A stretch of DNA of 64,000 nt, taken from positions 1,197,501 to 1,261,500 of the forward strand of contig JACVVK020000151.1 in the NCBI GenBank assembly GCA_018292915.2, given 5' to 3'. Shown here piece after piece: positions 11,012 through 24,100 of this stretch. The notes beneath the pieces were generated by a model that was not told the DNA's origin, did not search any database, and saw only the letters and a program-made list of their open reading frames with translations. Each line of letters starts with the position of its first letter. Within the stretch, counting starts at the first letter, position 1. A program made the translations under genes and the position numbers. The DNA is from Batillaria attramentaria. Taxonomy: Eukaryota > Mollusca > Gastropoda > Batillariidae.

Positions 11012-12177
11012 TCACAGCTCTACTATTGCTGCAGTGTGATAATAGGAACAAGCCACCAGTGCCCGTTTCACTTTTTCCCCAAGTCCTACAACCCTCTTGG
11101 GTATATCACTGCGAAACAGATAGCGGTGACCTTGACCCTCAGGATGACCCAAACGGCCATCACTTCCACATCCCCATGTGAAAACACTCCCTGCAGCTGT
11201 TGCAGCTGTACTGTGAATTCCCCCAGCACACACCACTGTTACTGACTCCATGTTGAAATGAGCTGGAGGGATGAGGGTGGGGGTGTACCGGGAGTCTTGA
11301 TGACCCAGTCCTAACTTTCCCTTATATCCGCCCCCCCACGAGAAGACACGGCCATCATTGGTAAGTGCCAACGTGTGACCGTGATGTTCACCAACACTGC
11401 AACTGATCTTTGTGATGTGAACACTCTCTGGAAAAGCCACCTGAACAGGAGAAGAGGCATCTGACAGATTTGTTTCTCCGATGCCCAAAGCCCCATCCTT
11501 ACCCTTGCCACAAACATGCACGCCACCTTGAGATGTTACAAAAGCAGAATGTGAGTATCCAGCTGCCGCCTGCACAACATCAACTTCTTGCAATGCGCTG
11601 ATGACTCTTGGGGAGGAAATGTCATTTGTGGAGCCGTGGCCTAACAAGCCATGATGACCGCTCCCCCATGACATCACTCGGCCAGCATCTGTCCAAGCGA
11701 TGGTGTAGTTGTGACCACAAGCTACGCCAACAACTCTGTGCTCTTGTGTGAGTCTGAGAACTGAGGGTGGTGTGAGAATCGCAACAGTGGAATCTGCTGA
11801 AGACTGTCCACAGCCCTTTCTGTGTCCCCACACCACAAGACTGCCTGCGCATGTGACTGCTGCCCCGTGCCACGACCCGCATGATATCTGCACAAAATTT
11901 GGATGTCACTGAAATATTATATAACACTGTACCTAGATTAATTTTAACATAATTTCCTTTCTTATACACTTACTGTAAACCTATTTTTTTATATTTTGCT
12001 TTTTATTTTAAACAAAAAACATAAAAACAACACCAAAACCAGCTTCTTAAAAGAAAGACATTCTTTGAAGAGACATGTAAACTTCAATACAATGGAAATG
12101 TGTACAACCCTGTCTGATTTTGTGGACACTATAGACAGAATCACAGTTTACCTGTATCATCATTAAATTAGCATATC

Positions 12178-12217
<40 letters not shown>

Positions 12218-12626
12218 TGTACGATCTCAGAATTTTAAACTAAACTGTAAAATTGATGACACTACATATATGACAATAGTTCTAAATTCATACCTGCAGC
12301 ACCTTATCAGGCACTGAGATTTTCACAGGAGAAGGCAAGGTATCTTCACATCCACTGCCGAGACGTCCATACTTGCCACTGCCAAAAGTGTAAATGTCAC
12401 CTCTGTCCGTCAGAACACCTGTGTACAGACCTCCACATGCTACCTGCTTCAAGCAGATGTGAAGTTTCCTGTCCCCTGGCAGTTTGACTATTTGTGGTGT
12501 ATGTTCAGTTTGTTCATGGCCAGTGCCCAGTTGCCCAGACTTCCCTAGCCCCCAGGTGTACAGCAGTGTCTTTGTAGCCACTTCAGTGGCTTTGCCTTTG
12601 TTGACATGGGCGTTGCTCTCAGCCAT
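11012..12626 (-). CDS. RCC1-repeat beta-propeller protein, 2 coding exons
   Basis: Coding exons on the minus strand are 12626-12294 and 11887-11012, joined VLQ|ISCGSWH in phase 0 across a GT/AG intron, giving 402 residues. Seven RCC1-type repeats can be counted, most with a G-x-x-G-x-LG-x-G core: GKSGQLGTG, GKYGRLGSG, a degenerate KGCGQSS repeat, GHHGLLGHG, GKDGALGIG, GYKGKLGLG and GSDGRLG. That is enough for a complete seven-bladed propeller with little else, so it is a stand-alone RCC1-like protein (UVR8/RCC1-domain class), not a fragment of a HERC-type giant. Which animal orthologue it is, and whether it has exchange activity, cannot be told. The ATG follows a 3' splice site at 12630 by only 3 bases, so an untranslated first exon lies upstream. 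It is head to head with DNAH14 and convergent with TRPT1. Confidence 0.9.
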
Positions 12627-13835
12627 TTCCTGGAATAAAACAAGGAAGTGTATATGTTGCATTGTGTCACACACGTGCACCGACACATTAATGATAAAAA
12701 ATGTCATGTATATGATGTCGCAGTGCGCCATTGTGCTATTCTTCGAAGCAACTGCAATATAGTAGACTACAGCCTCAAACGGATCTGATGTTTCGAAATC
12801 GTCACATACAAAACTTGCCTGTCTCAAATCCTTGCTTGATTCTGCCAGTCTCCCGCGAAAGGGTACGATCTCCTCACTGTCATCCGCTGAAACCAAAGCA
12901 GTATGAAGAATGGTCAACTGATAGAAGTCTGGGCAGTTTTCGGTGCGACAACAGCATGCTATGAATCATCGGACTTAGTAGTTCTGAAAGCATTTCATGG
13001 CACCATCGTAGCGTCATTGGTGATATTCATGGGAGGCGACTCTGGAGTCAAATGGAAGGTAAGGGGGAGCAAAATTCGCGGCAATCGCGTTGCATGATGG
13101 GTATTGCTAGGGTAAATCAAGATGGCGGCTGCAAGCACCTGTTGGTGTTTGTTGGCAAATAACTCCCCTGTTCTGGTATAGTATTTATTTTCTTGTGGTA
13201 CTTAAATAGATACCTAGCCTTCCTCTAAGAATGCTCTCCAATAATTTTTTTTCTGATCGTTCTCTAAAGCCTCGACGGGGCTTAAGATGGTACTTCCTTA
13301 GACCTATCTGCATCTGTCTGTGAAACTCTCATACTGCTACTGACGTCGTTGTCATTATTATTATCATTACTAATGGCGTTATTTTCAGGCTGCCAGCAAG
13401 AAAATAAGGTTACTGTTGACAGGAACTGGAAAATAAAATTGTTTAATTGACTTTTGTTGTTGTTGTAGTTTGTCTTTTTTCTTTGTTGTTTTCTTCTTGT
13501 TGTGTTGTTTTTTGTGTTGTTGTTGTTTGTTTTTGTTTTGTTTTGTTTTTGTTTTGTGGTGGAGAGGGGGGGGGGCCTCTCTCTCTCTTTCTTTGCCCTT
13601 CCCCCACCCCTCAGGCACTATGAGCGTGCATTGAAGTCTTCGTTGCACCCAAGAAATGGCCTGTCGTCGTCACCGTCATGTGTCCAGGATGACACAACAG
13701 ATGTAGGGTGAATCCTGTGAGAAGTTCTTAGCTTGTTAGTTTTAGGACAGCCGTAATTTTGTTTTGAAACATAGGATGATGGCACAGTTCACTGGTAAAA
13801 CATTCTATGCAAGAAATGAACTTGCGCTCTCTCTT

Positions 13836-13868
<33 letters not shown>

Positions 13869-14041
13869 TTCTCTCTCTCTTTTTGTGATATAGTGGTATA
13901 TGGACACAGTTAACTTACTGCATAATGGCAGGTAACAGTTTGCAAGAATTTTGTTTTAGCAGTTGTCTTGACTGGCATCCAGTTTTAATTTCAAGTGTCA
14001 TTGACATTTAGGTGCTCATAATATTGATGCTGTTGTTTCAG
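12627..14041. promoter_or_regulatory. Shared head-to-head promoter region of the RCC1-repeat gene and DNAH14
   Basis: Both genes are transcribed outward from this 1.4-kb interval. Around 13060-13130 are CpG-containing sequence and a YY1-like CAAGATGGCGGC (13118-13129). On the plus strand a good donor (GGAAG|GTAAGG, after 13058) could end an untranslated first exon of DNAH14 joining the acceptor at 14041; spliced so, an ATG in that exon gives only a 12-codon upstream ORF ending in TAG. The rest is GTT-rich and CT-rich simple sequence (13450-13560, 13830-13885). Confidence 0.5.
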
Positions 14042-14122
14042 GGAGAATAGGGGTGAAGTGCCTTCCTCTCCCAGCTGCTATAGCAGTTATTGAACGTCCT
14101 CGATCGGACCTGAGCAGTCATC

Positions 14123-14712
14123 ATGTCTCGAGGGGAGTCGCGCATAAGCCATCTGAGCCAGTACTCAGAGTCAACAGTCCTAAACACAGATTTTGCAGAA
14201 GTCTCGACTTTGGAGCAGGATCTGCTGAATAAAGGTCACTCAGCAAAAGCAAAAGTGACCCGCTTCCAGGCTGGCCTTGACCCCATCAAGCCTGGAGACC
14301 CCTTGACCTTGCCAAAAAACAGGGCAGCAAAAGGCCAAGACCATGCTGCCAGGCTGAGAGAAAGGTTGTATGATCGACCGGAAACATCTGGTGTTCTCAG
14401 TTATGTCCGCCAACAAACAGTTGCCATGGGGAGGCCAGTGGTAAGAATCAATTCGTGATAATGTACATGTATGTATACATGTATTATGGCTGTTGCCCAT
14501 ATGTCCTTTATGCATTTCTCCACCAAAGAGTGTGTGTGTGTGGCGGGGTGCAAATGGTCAAGCGTTGGACTTTCAATGCTTGAGTCGTGAGTTTGAATCC
14601 CCGTTGGGGCCAGATATTTGTGCTGGCCTTTTACTCATTGCCCCATCTTTGGTATCACCCATACGTGGTGCCATGGAAGAGGATGTTAAACTCCCAAACA
14701 CCCACCTACCAA

Positions 14713-14769
<57 letters not shown>

Positions 14770-15137
14770 TCAACGGAAAACGTACTATAGTTCATTAACA
14801 ATTTTTTTTACCAATTTCAGTGTTTATAATATTTAAAAAAAAAAAAAAAATAGTAGTCTCAGTTAGAAATTTCTCGTCAAGCATGCATTGACTCTGTGGT
14901 TGTATCCAAACAGCAACTTGCTCCAATACAGAGGCCAACGTCAGGAAGACAGAACCAGCCAGAGGCAAACCTGTTTCGGACCACTCTTTTCAAAAAGGAC
15001 TACGTGCAGCGTCAAAACCAGCTGAAAGAATTAAACAAAAAACCATCAGGACTGCAGCAAATGTATGTAATAAATGCATAGTGTATGCAGACAACATGTA
15101 TGCATCCGCATGTGCACATGGATGCGCACACGCACAC

Positions 15138-15195
<58 letters not shown>

Positions 15196-15202
15196 GCACA
15201 CG

Positions 15203-15255
<53 letters not shown>

Positions 15256-15363
15256 TTCTCGTATTAAACAAAAATAAACATTTGGATGGCAGCAGATGTA
15301 GTTGATAAATGCATATCAAATACACAGTCACACACATATATATATAGATGTATGATTGCACGT

Positions 15364-15401
<38 letters not shown>

Positions 15402-17657
15402 TCCTCGCACATCATACTTTCCTGCATTCATGTTTAATTGACATATACAAGGAAAGGGTGCAAAGCGATAAGTATATATGCAGTCCTTTCTTACGCAAAG
15501 AGTGACGTCATTATACTCTCTCTCTTTTTCTTCCTTTTTGGTGATGGAGGGGGGGTCTTTTATTTCCTTTTACTTGTTTACATTTTGAACTGTTGTTGCC
15601 TACACTGGTTACTTTCCTGCAAAGTCTGAACAGACAAACGGCCAGCATCAAGGCGGCAGAAGAGGAGACGGCCAAACAGCGTGATTTCTACGCTGGAGCT
15701 GATGACTTGAGTTCTGTTTCTGATTATGGTAAGGATATATATATGTGAACCAACCTCACTGACCCTTTTGGTACATGTATCCTGAATTTAACAGGCCTTC
15801 ACTCTTGCAGATAGCATCTGATTTATGTATTAGATAATGGAAAATGAAGAATGATGCACAGTACACTGCATAATGGAGGATAAGATAAGATAAGATAGAT
15901 TTATTGCTTCTTAGTTACAATAAAGAAGAATTTGCTTTGCTCCTCTTGATAATAAAACACAATTGATATACACAAACATACCATATAAATACATATACAC
16001 ATTCACACACTCAGTCATTGGCTAAAACACAATTTAAGAGAATAAGCACTGGCATTGCCTCACATTACACTATGTTAAACAAGCACTAAGAATAACAGTT
16101 AAAAAGGAGGGGCAAGCCTAACACAGAATACAGATCACAGATAACAGCTCTCTCTACATATATGCTAGTAGATTAATAGGTCAAGAATTTGGTTCGTTTA
16201 GTAAGAGAAGCGAAGTGCCAGCACTGCTTAAAAGCCTGTTAAGATGTCAGTCTGAATTATACAGGTATGTTGGCACTAGTGTGTATAAACTGTATTGTGC
16301 CATACATGTGCACTGTAGAAGCACACGTATGGCAGAATGGGGAGAGCGGTGGTCTAACAGGTAGCACGTCAGACTTAGCCGCTGCACTACTGAATGGCCG
16401 TCTCCGCTGTCATGGCGATGAAGCGTGGGTTCGAGCCGAGGTTGAGCTTGTGATATGTGATACTGTTTTTAAGTTGTTTCTCTATAGAGAAACAACTTTA
16501 TGAGACGGGGCAGATTTTGCTACGCGCAGCAGCAAGTTTCAGTGATACAAAACAAGACTGTGACGTTTCTCCACACAATACTTACTTTCACGCACACAGT
16601 GACGTAACGAAATCTGCGTCATAGACACCTTACGTGCACACTATGCTGCTGCGTTCTTTTTGGCGGGAGTTGTGAGACGTGTGTGTGTCTGTGTGTGTGT
16701 GTGTGTGGACGGATGTAATGATGGCTATCTCCTAAACCACCTCGTTGGAGGCCTTTTTACTTTGAGATAAAATGGGAATCCACCTTCTCCAGACCTACCT
16801 TTCACGATTTTTAGCCTACTGCAATTTCAGAAGAGTTATCGCCAATTTAAAAAAAATCGGTCATGTTACGAATTTTTTCGAAAAAAATGTTCAAATGGCT
16901 TCATTTTCTGAAATTGGGAAGATCATCCAATTATACTGCCTGTTTTCGTAGCACAGCTCCGTAGCTCTGACAGGTTTTGTGTAAGAAAAATATTTCCGAG
17001 GTAGGGGTGGTTTGCATATAAGGCCAAATATCTATGAAAAGACTCCTTCAAATTATTCATCATTCCGGTATTTTTGTCAGTTGTGCCAACTGCACATATG
17101 ACATGAACTACTGCACTATTATAGCTTTAGTATTAAGAATAGCAGAGCTTTTAGATAAACACATTTTTTCACGTTTCTGCGAGAAGCGCCGGTCAAAAAA
17201 GTTCCAATTTTGCAATTTCGTAAGTATAATCCAAGGCACATAAGTCCACGTTTCATCAGCTCTCTACATCTTCCAGATTTTATGTCAAAATTAATTCAGT
17301 CACGGAAGTCACAAAAGCAACAAGGAAATCACAAGATATGTAGAAGTGTCATCTGTCAGACGAGCGGCGTGAGGCTGACGTCAAATGTTTGGTTCACAGA
17401 CAAAATCTGCAAGTATCGTCACTGCTTCCGACATTTCATCAGCCCTCTAGATCTTCCAGATTTCATGTGAAAAATAATTCAGTCGGAGAAGTCACAAAGC
17501 CAACAGGGAAATCACAAGACATGAACAAGCATCCTCAGACGACCTCAGTGCTAGAGGCTGACGTCAAAAGTTTAGTTCATGGAATTGACGTCATCTCTCT
17601 CTCTCTGTATGACGACCTGCCTGAAGCTGACGTCAAATGTTTAGTTCACGGAACTAC

Positions 17658-17691
<34 letters not shown>

Positions 17692-18102
17692 GGAGCCAGG
17701 GTGGGCGAATGGTAGAGCATTGAACTTTCAATGCTTGGGCCGAGAGTTCGAATCCCGGCCGCTGGGGCCAAATATTTGTGCTGGCCTTTTTCTCGTTGCC
17801 CCGTCTTTGATATCACCCTTATGTGGGGGAAAAGGACGTTAAACTCCTAAACACCCACCCACCAACCCTCTCTCTCTCTCTCTCTCTCTCTCCCTTCTTC
17901 CCCCACCCGGCCCCACCCCCAGTCATGTGGCTATTCGGTCGAGGTCGTAGAGGATCTAGTGTCACTGGTAGAACTTGGAGAGGGGAGAACCGGCAACAAT
18001 AACAACAAAACAGACAAAATAAAATGAAGTTTGGAGAAACAACTTTGTAGGACGGGGCCGTTCCTCCTTGTTTTTTTTCCTGAGTACCCGGCTGCTCATG
18101 GG

Positions 18103-18133
<31 letters not shown>

Positions 18134-21100
18134 TCTCTCCGGTTTATCCAGCTTTCCTGCCCCAGCAAAATTAAAACATAGGATACTGTGTTACAGCGGC
18201 AACACAATTCACCTGAGGAAAGCAGCCCATAATAAAATAGTAAAAAAAACTTTTTTTTTCAGGTGATCGTGACAGACTACCGGATGAAGAAATGGATCTG
18301 TTTTCCCACGTGTCTGATGACAAAGCCAGTGAGGCCAGCGGGCCTTCAAAAAGCTTCACTACAACAAGTGCCATGAAAAGTGGTGTGCCAGATATGTCAG
18401 ACAGTGAATCCATGGGTGCAAGTGAGAAGGACGTCTCAAGGGGAACCCCTGTTTTGCCAAAGCCAGGAAGCCGACCAGGCAGTGTGACAGGAGGGCTTGG
18501 CCCACGACGGTTGTCAGCCATTAGTCTCGACAGGGCTCAGCCAGCGCAGCCGATAGTACGGCCACCTCGACCAAGCAGTGCCACTGTTCCCGGCAGGGTC
18601 AGGTCAGGAAAGAGAGCAGCTTCGGGCAGGATGGACATGTCCAAGGTTCTCTCCTACTTGAAGAAGAACAAGTATGATGACAGAGGTCAGTGCTGTCTAA
18701 CTACATAATAATTGGAATTGTCGTGTGATTACAAAAAACAAAAAAAAACAAAAAAACACTGAAAAGAAAAAGTGTCTTACACAAAGTTCTCAGTGTGCGT
18801 AGAAGGCTTTTGAACTTGTGTGGATGAGAGGATGGTGGTGTTTGAGTGTACATGTACAACCAGTGTTTTCCATAGAGTATATATATATATCTGTATTGAA
18901 CTTCAAGTGAAATCTGTCTGTGGTGCCAACTCATTCACGATGATAATCTCCAAATCATCGACATTAACCACCGAATGGTTCCCTTCAGGGAAGGGACGCA
19001 ACTCTGGCTACAACTATTCTGTTGTCTACTTTGAGCTAAATTCGTACAAACGGGCAGGGCATGGCAGTACGAGAAAAACGTGCAGTTGCTTAAATTTTCT
19101 GCGTCAGGTTTGCATTTTTTTTTGCGTATTTTACACATTATGTGTAATCAGAAATGCTGACAATATCACTATTTTATGGTTGGCTACTGTCTTTAGTGCC
19201 TGAAAATGACAGTGTCTATGACAACCTGATGGAAATGAGGGAACGTCTCGGCTGGGTGACCAAGATCCCACGTCATGGACCAGACTGCAAGAAAGACATG
19301 CACAAACTGTCTGATATACCACTGGATGAAAAGGTCAGTGGATTCGTAGTTACCCATGCTTCACTAGCACTTGTATTGCTGGTGTGAGTGCATGCATGAT
19401 TTTTGAATTTCTTTCTATAGTCATACATTTCTTTGGATAGCAATTTTCATAGCACTGATGTAGATTTTGGGTGTTTTCAGGATCTCTTTTTTTAGATTGT
19501 AAGGCGCCTAGAGCTCGTTCCCCAGGGATAGGCAGCCTATAAATATTCTTCTTCTTCTTACTGTTATTATCTCGTATTTATTTAGCCAAGTAATTCAACT
19601 TTTTTGGTTGCAGTGTGTATCATGTATTCTTGTGATTTGTAGGAAACTCTGTTGGCAAAGGAAGATGATGGCCAGTTCCTTTACTGCCTGCCCCGAAATC
19701 GTGGACACCCCCGAGCTCGCTATGACCCGTATGACCTGCAGGTTGTTTCTGCCAATACTGCTCGCAAACACTCGGTGTACTGGACGGTCACTGCCTCCTA
19801 CATCACCATGGTAACTGAAAGACAATGTCATGAGTGTTAATTCTATAAAATCTGAAAAGTTCCAGTTGGATCTGACTTGTAATTACTGTATGTGCTGTCT
19901 AGTGTACAACATTATAGAACTGTAACTCAAAGGGTGTGATTGCTTCTCTTGGCATTAGGATAGTGTCTTTGTTTGTTTGTTTCTTTGCAAATGCTGTCGG
20001 GGAGCCGGGGTGGTCGAATGGTAGAGCGTTGGACTTCTAATGCTCGGGTCGTGAGTTCGATCCCGGTTGGGGCCAAATATTTGTGCTGGCTTTTTCATCG
20101 TTGCCCCGTCTTTGATATCACCCTATGTGGTGGAAAAGGACGTTAAACCCCCAAACACCCACCCCCACCCTTGCAAATGCTGTCTACATAATCATAATGT
20201 TTCTCTCCAGATTTAGGGTGTGTGTGTGTGTGTGCGCATGTATGGAGCAGGGGTCCTTATTAGTAAATAATTGAAACTTGCCCTTAAAACACTAAACTTT
20301 CCTATAGTATGTGTTTCCATTATCCAGTGTGATGAGCGAAAACAGGGGGCCGGTGATGACCAGACTAGCACCACTCCCTCCCTCTGGTGGTTGTGGGAGA
20401 GACGACTCTTCTACATGGTGTTTGACTTTCCTGTGTTTGTCAAGTTCAGGTACGTAATGGTTTTCATAATCTTCAGTTAGTTAATATCTGAATTATGCCT
20501 TCAAGAAGATACTTTATTGTATAAACAGAATAAAATTCCTATCCATTGTTTTTTTGCAGGCTTTGGAAGTCTTTCAAATTGTGGATGCATTCCATCCGGC
20601 ACCAGAAGAACTCGGGAAACAAGTGAGTCTGTTCTAATGTTTTGTTTTTAAGTGAATGCTTTCTCATAGTCTGTTTGCGTAGCAGCAGGTGTATGGGGGG
20701 GGAGTGTGTGTGTGTGTGTGTGGGTGCACGTGTGAGGGGGTGGGGGTGGGGGGGTGGGGGATTAGTCAGTCCTGCTTTGATGAGCTGCATCCAGTGATTG
20801 TGTCATCAGTTTATGAAGCTGTTTTACTGTTCATTTTCCCAGCAGACTAGGAGAGCATCTTCTCTTGAGTGCTTCAGCCAATACCTCTTTTCAAAGACAT
20901 CATTTAGAGTATGACAGGGGAACACGCTTCGGCACATGCATAGTGATATTTTGCTAGAACTGAAGAAATTGGTGGTAGAGCCCAAGATGTTCGTTATTGT
21001 TATATCGACCCATTCAAAATGTTGCAGGGCCGTCCTGTATAAGACGCTGTTCGTGGCAAACGAGGTTCTGCAGGGGGCACTGATCCACATCCAGAGTTTA

Positions 21101-24100
21101 TGTGAGGCTGCCAAGGGAGCAAACAAGGAGGGCAGCATGATCTCCCTTGTTGACCTCGACTCATCACAGACCCTGACCTTGGCTGAGTTTCAGGCCAGGC
21201 AGGACCGTCAATGTGACAAGGCGTTCGAGATGCTAATGGCACTGAGAGAAAAAGTCATCGAGCTTGTGTGGGAATCATGTGCGGTAAGGTTTTGTTGTTG
21301 TTATTTTGTTTTGTTGGTGTGTTGGGTTTTTTGGGGGGGTTTTTTGGTTTATTTGTTTGTTGGTTTTGATTTTTGTCGTTGTTTCAGGGGTACGTCGTTT
21401 TTTTGTGGTTTGTGGTCTCGTCTCTGTCAATCACCATAGTAGATATAACTAGTTTCCCAGGGCTCGAACTGTGTTCAAACTAATCCAGCCATATGTCTGA
21501 ATAAAGATTTTTTTGGTGATTGTTTGAGAAGGAAAGGTGTGAAGAAGGGTGGGTGGGTGTTTGGGGGTTTAATGTCCTTTTCCACCACATAGGGTGATAT
21601 CAAAGACGGGGCAACGATGAAAATGCCAGCACAAATATTTGGCTCCAGCCGGGATCAAACTCACGACCCAAGCATTAGCCTTTATGCATCGGGATGCGAG
21701 CCGGCTCGCATCACTCTCAACAGCCATAGGCACCGAGCCGCGAACCGATTCGTGTCACCCTAAACAGCCGGCAGCTGCATGCGCGTCAGCAGGGAAGTAG
21801 GTCACTGGCCAAGCTCGCGATGTCAAAGAGTTAAAAGTCCAACGCTCTACCATTCAACCACCCGGCTCCCCGAAAGGTGTGAAGAAGAAAAACATTTGAT
21901 AAAATGTGGGGACTGACAGATATCTGTACATACATGTGAAAGATGCATGCACTGTATTGCAGACTGTGGCAGAGATGGAGGGTATCACACAAGGCATTCG
22001 TGAGGAGACGGGTCGGAGAGTGACAATCCAGAACCCACCGGCCAGCAGCAGTGTCAGCCTGGTCCAGTCTGGTAGTCGCCAACACACCAGGAACAGAGCC
22101 ACTGGAAGTGAGGAAAAGAAGGAGGAACCACGAGGTAGGCAGCAAGAGTTGGATGTCTGGTCATCAGTAGGTGGACAGTTTGTTTACGCAGAGCTGTGTG
22201 CTAGAATTTTCTCAGCAACCAGCCCCCGTAGTGTAATGATCAGCACTTCGGACCATTGATAAGTGACCCAGGCTTGAATCCCAGCTGAGGCAAGCGGAAT
22301 TTTTCTACCTAGGTTGGCTCCTGCCCAGAGTGGGTGTGCTATGGGCCCAATGGGCTTCTGAGCCCTCCTCAGGTTCCACCCATGGCTTGGGAGGACTACC
22401 ACTGGAGCTGGCGAAGAGTTGGGGCAGCAAAAATAAAAACCCGAAACCTCTCAGCAAATCCTTGGCTTTACTGAAAGTAAAAACGGTGTATTCAGGCAGC
22501 TGATTTTTGACCAGTCACCAGAATCGCTGCTTCTCTGCATTCCTGGTCTGTGAAAACTAGCTGTACTTCATGGAGAGAGGGCTTCATACACATACAAAAC
22601 TGTTTCACTTCATCTGTGCTCATTGTGGCTAAATGACCATATTCTATGTAATGTCTTTAAAAAAATCTAAAATGAAAATGGATGCTCTTCAGTTGCTCAT
22701 GTCTAAATGGTTTCTGGGGGTAATAGTAAGTAATTGTATGCTTTTTTAGACGTACTGCTCATCAGTAACAAGCTGCTGCTGAATTGTCTGTTGTCCAGAA
22801 AGGCTTGCACTGAATGTCTGTCTGTTAAATTCAGCTGGCAAGCCTCTGTATGCGGAGATCGCAGAATGGCGCAAGATCCTGGCTCGTCTCGCCTGCTTCC
22901 TGAAATCGGTGGACTACACGCTGCAGGAACTAATGCGCCACCTTGTGTTCTCGTCCACGCAGCGTCTGCTTGACCACCTCGTCACCAGCTACCATGCACC
23001 TGAGGAAGAAGACATGGATGATGATGATGATGCAGCTGGACAGGTGAGTAAGCAAGTCTCTTGGCACTGACACTTACGCATTTCAAGACAGCTCGTAACT
23101 AATACTTCAGAACAGCTGTGCTTGGGGGTGTGCTCATCCGCTTGAAGTAGTTTATTTTAATGATTAGTACGGTATGGGTGACTTCTCCTCGTGCACATAT
23201 CCATCTCTTCTGAAATGCTCATGGCACCGCAGGGCTGGAGGATGAAGCAGTGAAAGCCTGTTGCTGCTAAGCGCTACTCTATGTGCAAACCTCCACCCTG
23301 CTATTCACTCTGGCTTATGCAAACTTTTTGCCAGACACTACGAGAAAAGCACGTATAGTTTAACTGATATGACTGAAACATGGAAAGATTGATTGTAGAA
23401 ACCAGTAAGTCTGTTAATGTCATTTAAGGAAAAAAGACCCTTATGTCAATCTTTTTCACCCCTTCTCCCATACAGTGATGTCATGGACGTACTGTGTACA
23501 TGGCAGAGTAAAGGGGTGGGGCTTTGTGGCGTTGTCTATTGTAGATTGACCTTTGATAGACTGACTATAAAATCAGAGGGTAGTTCTTAGTATGATTTTC
23601 CCCTCAAAAGTGGTAAATACAAATGATGTACTACAGACAGATACAAGTAGTGAAGTACTTATGATGTCGCACTTTATTGTGCGTGCAGAGTGACATCAAC
23701 TCATCGAGAGCCAGCAGCTCCAGGATAGGCAGGTAAGTGAGAAATGATAGATCTGTATGTTCTTTTAATCCACAGATGAAAGGATACGAATGCACCAGGC
23801 CTCAGAATGCCTATATATTCCAGGCATGGGAATTGTCCGCCTAAAGGCAAATTTCCGCTTAAATGAAATTGAGTTTCCGCCTAAAAAAGGAAATTTCCGC
23901 CTAAAAACATCTGTAATTTCCGCCTAAATCAAATTGGGTTTCCGCCTAAAAATAAATTTTTCCGCCTAAAAAAGGTCTGGTTGATAAAAAAAAAAATGCA
24001 GCTAAGCTTTTCTTTTCACGGATTGCCGCCGAGTTGTTGGCCGCCCGCTTGAGTTATGCGATACCTAAAAGGAAAGTACAGCCAAAGCCGGTAGATAATG

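Larger units (their letters stand above)
14123..21283 (+). other. DNAH14 exons 1-9: N-terminal tail
   Basis: Exons: 14123-14440, 14914-15062, 15625-15728, 18263-18685, 19197-19333, 19643-19810, 20328-20449, 20560-20622, 21028-21283. The first four encode a low-complexity Ser/Pro/Arg-rich extension of about 330 residues with no recognised domain (for example [14 protein letters not shown]). Structured sequence begins with [13 protein letters not shown] and [13 protein letters not shown], which correspond to the conserved N-terminal block shared by the DNAH6/DNAH14 branch. This part should form the tail that docks to the axoneme and binds intermediate or light chains. Exon 1 also has 81 bases of 5' UTR from 14042. 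Confidence 0.8.

Noticed and set aside
12288..12917. 209-codon minus ORF as the full first exon of the RCC1-repeat gene
   Set aside because: The part upstream of 12629 has no repeat similarity, and a good acceptor (TTTTATTCCAG) lies at 12630, so it is intron or 5' UTR.
14990..15397. Cys-Val or His-Thr repeat ORFs
   Set aside because: Translations of CA/GT microsatellites.
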